Assembly: GCA_014529385.2 (NCBI GenBank)
Contig: CM043955.1
Location: forward strand, 135,542,108-135,606,107
Direction of reading: 5' to 3'
DNA length: 64,000 bases
Source of the DNA: Adiantum capillus-veneris
Lineage: Eukaryota > Streptophyta > Polypodiopsida > Polypodiales > Pteridaceae
The notes beneath the pieces are model-generated. The model was given only the letters and a program-made list of their open reading frames with translations, searched no databases and was not told the DNA's origin. This document shows positions 59,837 through 64,000 of the stretch, piece after piece; the first letter of the stretch is position 1, and every line of letters begins with the position of its first letter. The translations under genes were made by a program, and so were the position numbers.

Positions 59837-60073
59837 GTCCTCACTCCAGCCGGATAAAGCAAATTGCGACACGTGGCACTGGAAAACCAGTCTCCTTAAT
59901 ATATAGTATAGATATGTAACTAATTTGTGTATGTATCTATATAGATGTATATACGGATTGTGTGTGTGTATATATGTATGTATGTGTGTATTTATCATTA
60001 TACATCTCTCCATGACACACATCACATTCGTTCAAAAGTTGTTTCCTCCCCTCTCTCCTCTCTGTCTCCCCTT

Positions 60074-60111
<38 letters not shown>

Positions 60112-60417
60112 AGCAAGGAGCTCCTCGTTTGGGAGAACGTCTAATTGTATGCACTATGTCAGATGAAACCAAACGAAAGATTATCTTTGATAACATTTGA
60201 ATCTATTTGAGGGATACAAAATATTTTGTATGTGAATGTCGCACTATTAAGCAACAAAATATGTGTCACAAGGCATATGAGGAGAGAAATAAGAAAAACA
60301 AGGAGATCTCTCATGAAAAAAATGTGTCCAAAGAGGAGGCAAGTCCATCTAGCAAATAGGAATGCACGACCTATGAGGCCGAGTTACAATTGAAAGTATG
60401 CTTTTGGAATTGCAATG
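59837..60417 (+). other. Unidentified broken coding-like sequence and CT tract
   Basis: A (CT)n tract occupies 60077-60108. After it, a plus-strand frame gives MSDETKRKIIFDNI, a stop, then YLRDTKYFVCECRTIKQQNM and AYEERNKKNKEISHEKNVSK. It looks like a decayed TE protein cut by copia C. Family unknown. Confidence 0.4.
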
Positions 60418-60609
60418 TGTTGGGGTATAAAGCCCAATGTGGTTGCCCAGGTAAGTGGGCGGGCCGCCAGGTATGTACACATATTCTTTTGTTAAAACCT
60501 AATAAGAACTCACTATGCTCTACACATTACAGTAGAGCGAGTTCCCCATATCGTCGTGCTCTTCTTCTCGCACTCTCTCTCGTGTCGCACTTCCGCTCGT
60601 ACTCCTTCA
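60418..60609 (+). repeat. 5' LTR of copia C
   Basis: About 192 bp from TGTTGGGG to CTCCTTCA, with TATA-like GTATAAAG at 60424-60431 and a CT-rich end. The 5' edge is inferred from the TG start only. Confidence 0.7.
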
Positions 60610-60611
60610 AC

Positions 60612-60623
60612 TGGTATCAGAGC
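60612..60623 (+). promoter_or_regulatory. Primer binding site of copia C
   Basis: TGGTATCAGAGC, initiator-Met tRNA type, two bases after the LTR. Confidence 0.92.
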
Positions 60624-61713
60624 TCAGATCGAGGCTCGGGGCAGCATTTGCAGGTAGCCAGAGTCACCTGCTCAGATTGGAGTGAGATTCGACAGGCAAA
60701 GACACGGGCCCAAATCTTGTGGGACCACCCGAAGGAGTTGGTGTTCTCAGAATTTCATTCTGAGGTCATCTCGGCCACCGTTCGGCTTCAACAAAGCTCT
60801 GCGCATGCCATTTTCGACTATGTGGTCTTGGCGGGTGCAGATCCGACTCTGCAAATTTGGGGTTTTGGCCTACGACTGCAAGTACTGAGGATATCTGCAC
60901 TTCCAGAGTGTTGATTTGTGGCTGTCTACACAACGAAGGACGGCTCACAGTTCTTGGAGGCGTGTCACATACGACACGGGCGCACCTACTACACAAAGAC
61001 TGTAGGCGACATCCACTAGTTCATCAGGTAGCTTGTGTTTGCTGCTTGATATTCGAGATTTCATCCTGACATTGCAGGTACTTCCACATGGGATGTATTG
61101 TCAGAGATGATGTATGTCTGTTGAGGGTTTGTTGGCTGTGAGTCACGCAGCAAACAACCGCCGCATCGGTTACAGCATATAGTGGGAAATTTGTGGATGT
61201 ATGACTTTGTGGAAAGTCTATGTATTGTTAGATTTACTGCAGCCTTTGTTGAGGGTCGAGTGAGGTTTTATTGAGTTGGGGGATTCTCGAATGTTGAGAT
61301 CCTTTCGGTGATACAGGTCTTGGAGCAATCCCTCGAGCACCCTTAGATAGGCAGCTAGGATGTATTGACTGTGAGTTAGACAGTTGGGATTGCATATTTG
61401 CTTTACTACTGTTGAGGCATTGTCGCAGTCTATGCTTACAGGAGAGTGACAGGACAGTGAGAGACAGTACAGGTACAGGACAGGTTTACCCACAGCTTAC
61501 AGTGTTAGAGAGACAATGGTTTTTTTTTTGAGCTATTTTTGGTCTGTTTTTGAGTACACCAGAGCCATTTTACAAAGGAGACTCTGTCGAAATTTCTGCA
61601 GAATCTGAAGCTTTCTTGGTTCATTTGACAGGTTGATATTGGTTCAGAGGTCAGTTTACAGGGGAACTCTGCCGAATTTTTCCCAGGAAAGTAAACTACT
61701 GTGAAGCGTAATT
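60624..61713 (+). other. 5' leader of copia C
   Basis: About 1.1 kb before Gag. Open frames in it are short and not Gag-like. Confidence 0.6.
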
Positions 61714-64000
61714 ATGGCTGATCACAAAACACTGCTCTTTACAATATCAAGAAGCTGGATGGAACCAATTTCCCATTGTGGAAGAAGCAGATTTGACACG
61801 TGTTGGTACAAAAGAAGCAGATAAAACCTATAAAGCTCAAGGGGATAAAACCAGAAGATATGGACGAAGATGAATGGAGCGAAATGGATGAATTGGCATT
61901 TTCTACCATTATGCTAACTTTGGCAGAAAGCGTTTACTTCAATGTAGCAGACGAGATGTCGGCTTATGAAGCATGGACAAAGCTGAGTGATCTTTATGAG
62001 AAGCAGAGTGTAGCTTCACAGGTATACTGGCTTAAGAAGCTTGTTGACTTGAAGATGAAAGAAGGGACACCTATGTCCAATCATCTGAATGAATTCAACA
62101 CCATCTACAATCAGTTGTCAGCTCAAGGTGTCAAGTTTGATGAACCTATTAGAGCTATGTTCCTATTGATCACATTACCGGAAAGTTGGGACACTTTTCG
62201 CACAGCTTTGAGTAATTCTGCACCTCCAGATGGTTTGACCATAGCAGGTGTAGAAGGTAGTCTGCTTACTGAAGAAACCAACAGAAAAACAATGGACAAA
62301 GGCAAAGGAATAGCCTTAGTTGTCAGGGGAAGGACCAAAGAAAAGGACAAAGGTGGAAAGAGGAACGAGTCTCGTAGCAAATCCCGCAGTGCTAAAGGCA
62401 AGAGTGACATAGAATGGTACCATTGTGGCAAGAAGGGTCACATGAAAAGAGACTGCAGAGAATGGAAAGCAGAAAAAGTCAAAGAGAAATCTGAAGACCA
62501 CGGTGAGAAGAACAAGTCCTCAGTGAAGATTCAAGAAATAAATGTGACAAACACTGTTGTAGAGGATGACAGTCTAGTGTCAGGAGACATCTACTCTTGA
62601 AGAATACAATGGACTCAGCTCTTCTCACAGCATCTGATGGATATGCACTGAGTGGCTGGATTATACACTCAGGGGCATCACTTCATGTGTCTCCAAACAA
62701 GGAGTGGTTTACCTCTTATGTGACCACTAAAGATCATGTTCAGCTAGGCAATGGGCAGAAATGTGAGATCTTAGGTGTTGGAGATGTTCAATTGAAGTTT
62801 CAGAATGGCTCTTCTTTCACGCTGAAGAATGTGAGACATGTTCCTGCAATTACAAAGAGCTTGATCAGCACAGGTTTACTTGATGATGCTGGCTACGTCA
62901 CCACTTTTGGACAGAACATGTGGAAGATATCCAAGGGTTCTATGACAGTAGCACATGGAGTAAAGTCTGGAGGACTTTACATGATTTATGTATCAAATAT
63001 CTCTAAAAATGTAATCAATGTAACCGAGCACCCGAACGTTTCTTTGTGGCATAGCCGGTTAGGACATATGTCCAAGAAGGGAATGGAAATCTTGTCTCGT
63101 TCTGGTTATTTGCCTAGCTTTTCATTTAACGATTTTGAATTCTGTGAACATTGTCTGTATGGTAAGCAAACACAACAGCCACATAAGCATAGAAGCAATA
63201 GAAGAGATACATAGTTGGCACTTGTTCATAGTGATTTGTGTGGACCTATGCCTAACCTATCTCTAGGGGGAGCTTCTTACTTTATGACATTTATAGATGA
63301 TTACTCGAGGAAAGTATGGGTTTACTTTCTCAAGCACAAGGATGAAGCATTTAGTGTTTTCAAAACGTTTGTGACACTTGTGGAGAATCAGAGTGGCAAG
63401 AGCTTAAATGCTTACGCACTGACAATGGTGGAGAGTATGTTTCAAAGGCCTTTCAGGACTTTTGTGAGTCAAAAGGTATAAAAAGTGAACCTACTGCTCC
63501 TTACAATCCTCCTCAAAATGGTGTTGCTGAGAGGATGAATAGGACCATACAAGAGAAGGTCAGAAGTATGTTGTCTAATGCACAACTGCCAAATGGGTTT
63601 TGGGCTGAAGCTGTATCAACAGCTGTTCATCTTATAAATAGATCTCCTAGCAAGGTTTTGCAGAAGGATTCAGTGGCAGAGATGGTATGGTCAGGCAAAA
63701 TGCCCTCATACAAGCATCTCAGAGTCTTTGGCTGTGAGGCATATACTCATGTTCCAAAGGAATTTAGGAACAAACTTGAGCCAAAGAGTAGAAAGTGCAT
63801 CTTTCTAGGCTATGGTAATTCTGGTGAGATGGGGTACAGACTTTGGGATCCCGAATCCAGAAAGGTTATCCGCAGCAATGATGTTCACTTTAATGAAGCC
63901 AAATATCATTCTAGGGTCGAGGAGATTAGAAGAGTTGTCTTTCAAGAAGATGAACCTGCACGTGCAAGACAAAATGTTAGGACTCAAGAGGAGCAAGGAC
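61714..64000 (+). pseudogene. Copia C Gag-protease-integrase, multiply disrupted
   Basis: ATG 61714 (MADHKTLL) is followed by a frameshift near 61740 and TGA at 61794-61796 where a Trp is expected. Gag then reads on (MDELAFSTIMLTLAESVYFN). The knuckle has Trp (62415-62417) in place of the first Cys: WYHCGKKGHMKRDC. A frameshift near 62590 precedes the protease, whose active site reads IIHSGAS, with His (62666-62668) replacing the catalytic Asp. Integrase has HSRLGHM and CEHCLYGKQ, then TAG at 63212-63214, then HSDLCGPM. A 1-base deletion near 63405 follows, then the shifted DNGGEY and GVAERMN motifs. The copy is inactive on several independent counts. It continues beyond the window. Confidence 0.92.

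Larger units (their letters stand above)
60418..64000 (+). mobile_element. Ty1/copia retrotransposon C, 5' part, decayed
   Basis: A 5' LTR, primer site, leader and a broken Gag-protease-integrase frame run off the window edge. The RT and 3' LTR are outside, so target duplication and age cannot be read. The protein belongs to a different copia lineage from A and B (integrase CEHCLYGKQ; NPPQNGVAERMNRTIQEKV). Confidence 0.88.

Overview
This is plant nuclear DNA, most likely from a homosporous fern or another early-diverging land plant. The evidence is a very long intronless PLS-type pentatricopeptide repeat (PPR) gene, plant LTR retrotransposons with initiator-Met and Asp tRNA primer sites, very long pure (CT)n/(GA)n tracts, and almost no other host coding capacity. 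The fern call is an inference from PPR style and repeat content. No rRNA, tRNA or CRISPR array was seen.

Layout. 1-4.6 kb: 3' end of a Ty3/gypsy (Tat-like) element, with RNase H, integrase and a long 3' LTR. 4.6-12.3 kb: TE debris, unidentified minus-strand coding remnants and microsatellites. 12.3-12.6 kb: a PPR pseudogene scrap. 12.7-16.9 kb: a second, 5'-truncated copy of the same gypsy family, with an open integrase frame and a 3' LTR. 16.9-30.7 kb: a decayed minus-strand coiled-coil reading frame ('G'), split by two insertions. One is a non-coding LTR element ('F', minus strand, 18.04-23.37 kb, target duplication GATAC). The other is a young Ty1/copia element ('A', 24.17-29.36 kb, target duplication CGATC, LTRs differing at 2 of 279 positions). 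30.7-32.1 kb: an Ulp1-like protease remnant, then an intronless pseudogene resembling centromeric histone H3. 33.4-35.7 kb: a broken partial copy of the neighbouring PPR gene and its 3' flank. 38.6-42.3 kb: the PPR gene, the only host gene in the window that looks intact.

42.66-59.84 kb: a composite LTR-internal-LTR-internal-LTR array of one retrotransposon family. The first unit ('E') carries a short chimeric ORF. The second ('D') carries Gag with four zinc knuckles, a retropepsin and a basic domain with repeated W-[VI]-P-K motifs. Neither unit has reverse transcriptase, RNase H or integrase. A very young copia element ('B', LTRs differing at 1 of 227 positions, target duplication GATAC) sits inside the D frame. 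60.4-64.0 kb: the 5' half of a third, decayed copia element ('C') running off the window.

The genes do not form a pathway. The window records nested transposition: G was hit by F and then A, and D was hit by B. Copia A and B supply complete enzyme sets apart from a few stop codons. F and the E/D family lack enzymes and would have to borrow them. The two items most worth following up are the pol-less Gag-protease-WVPK family and the CENH3-like pseudogene.
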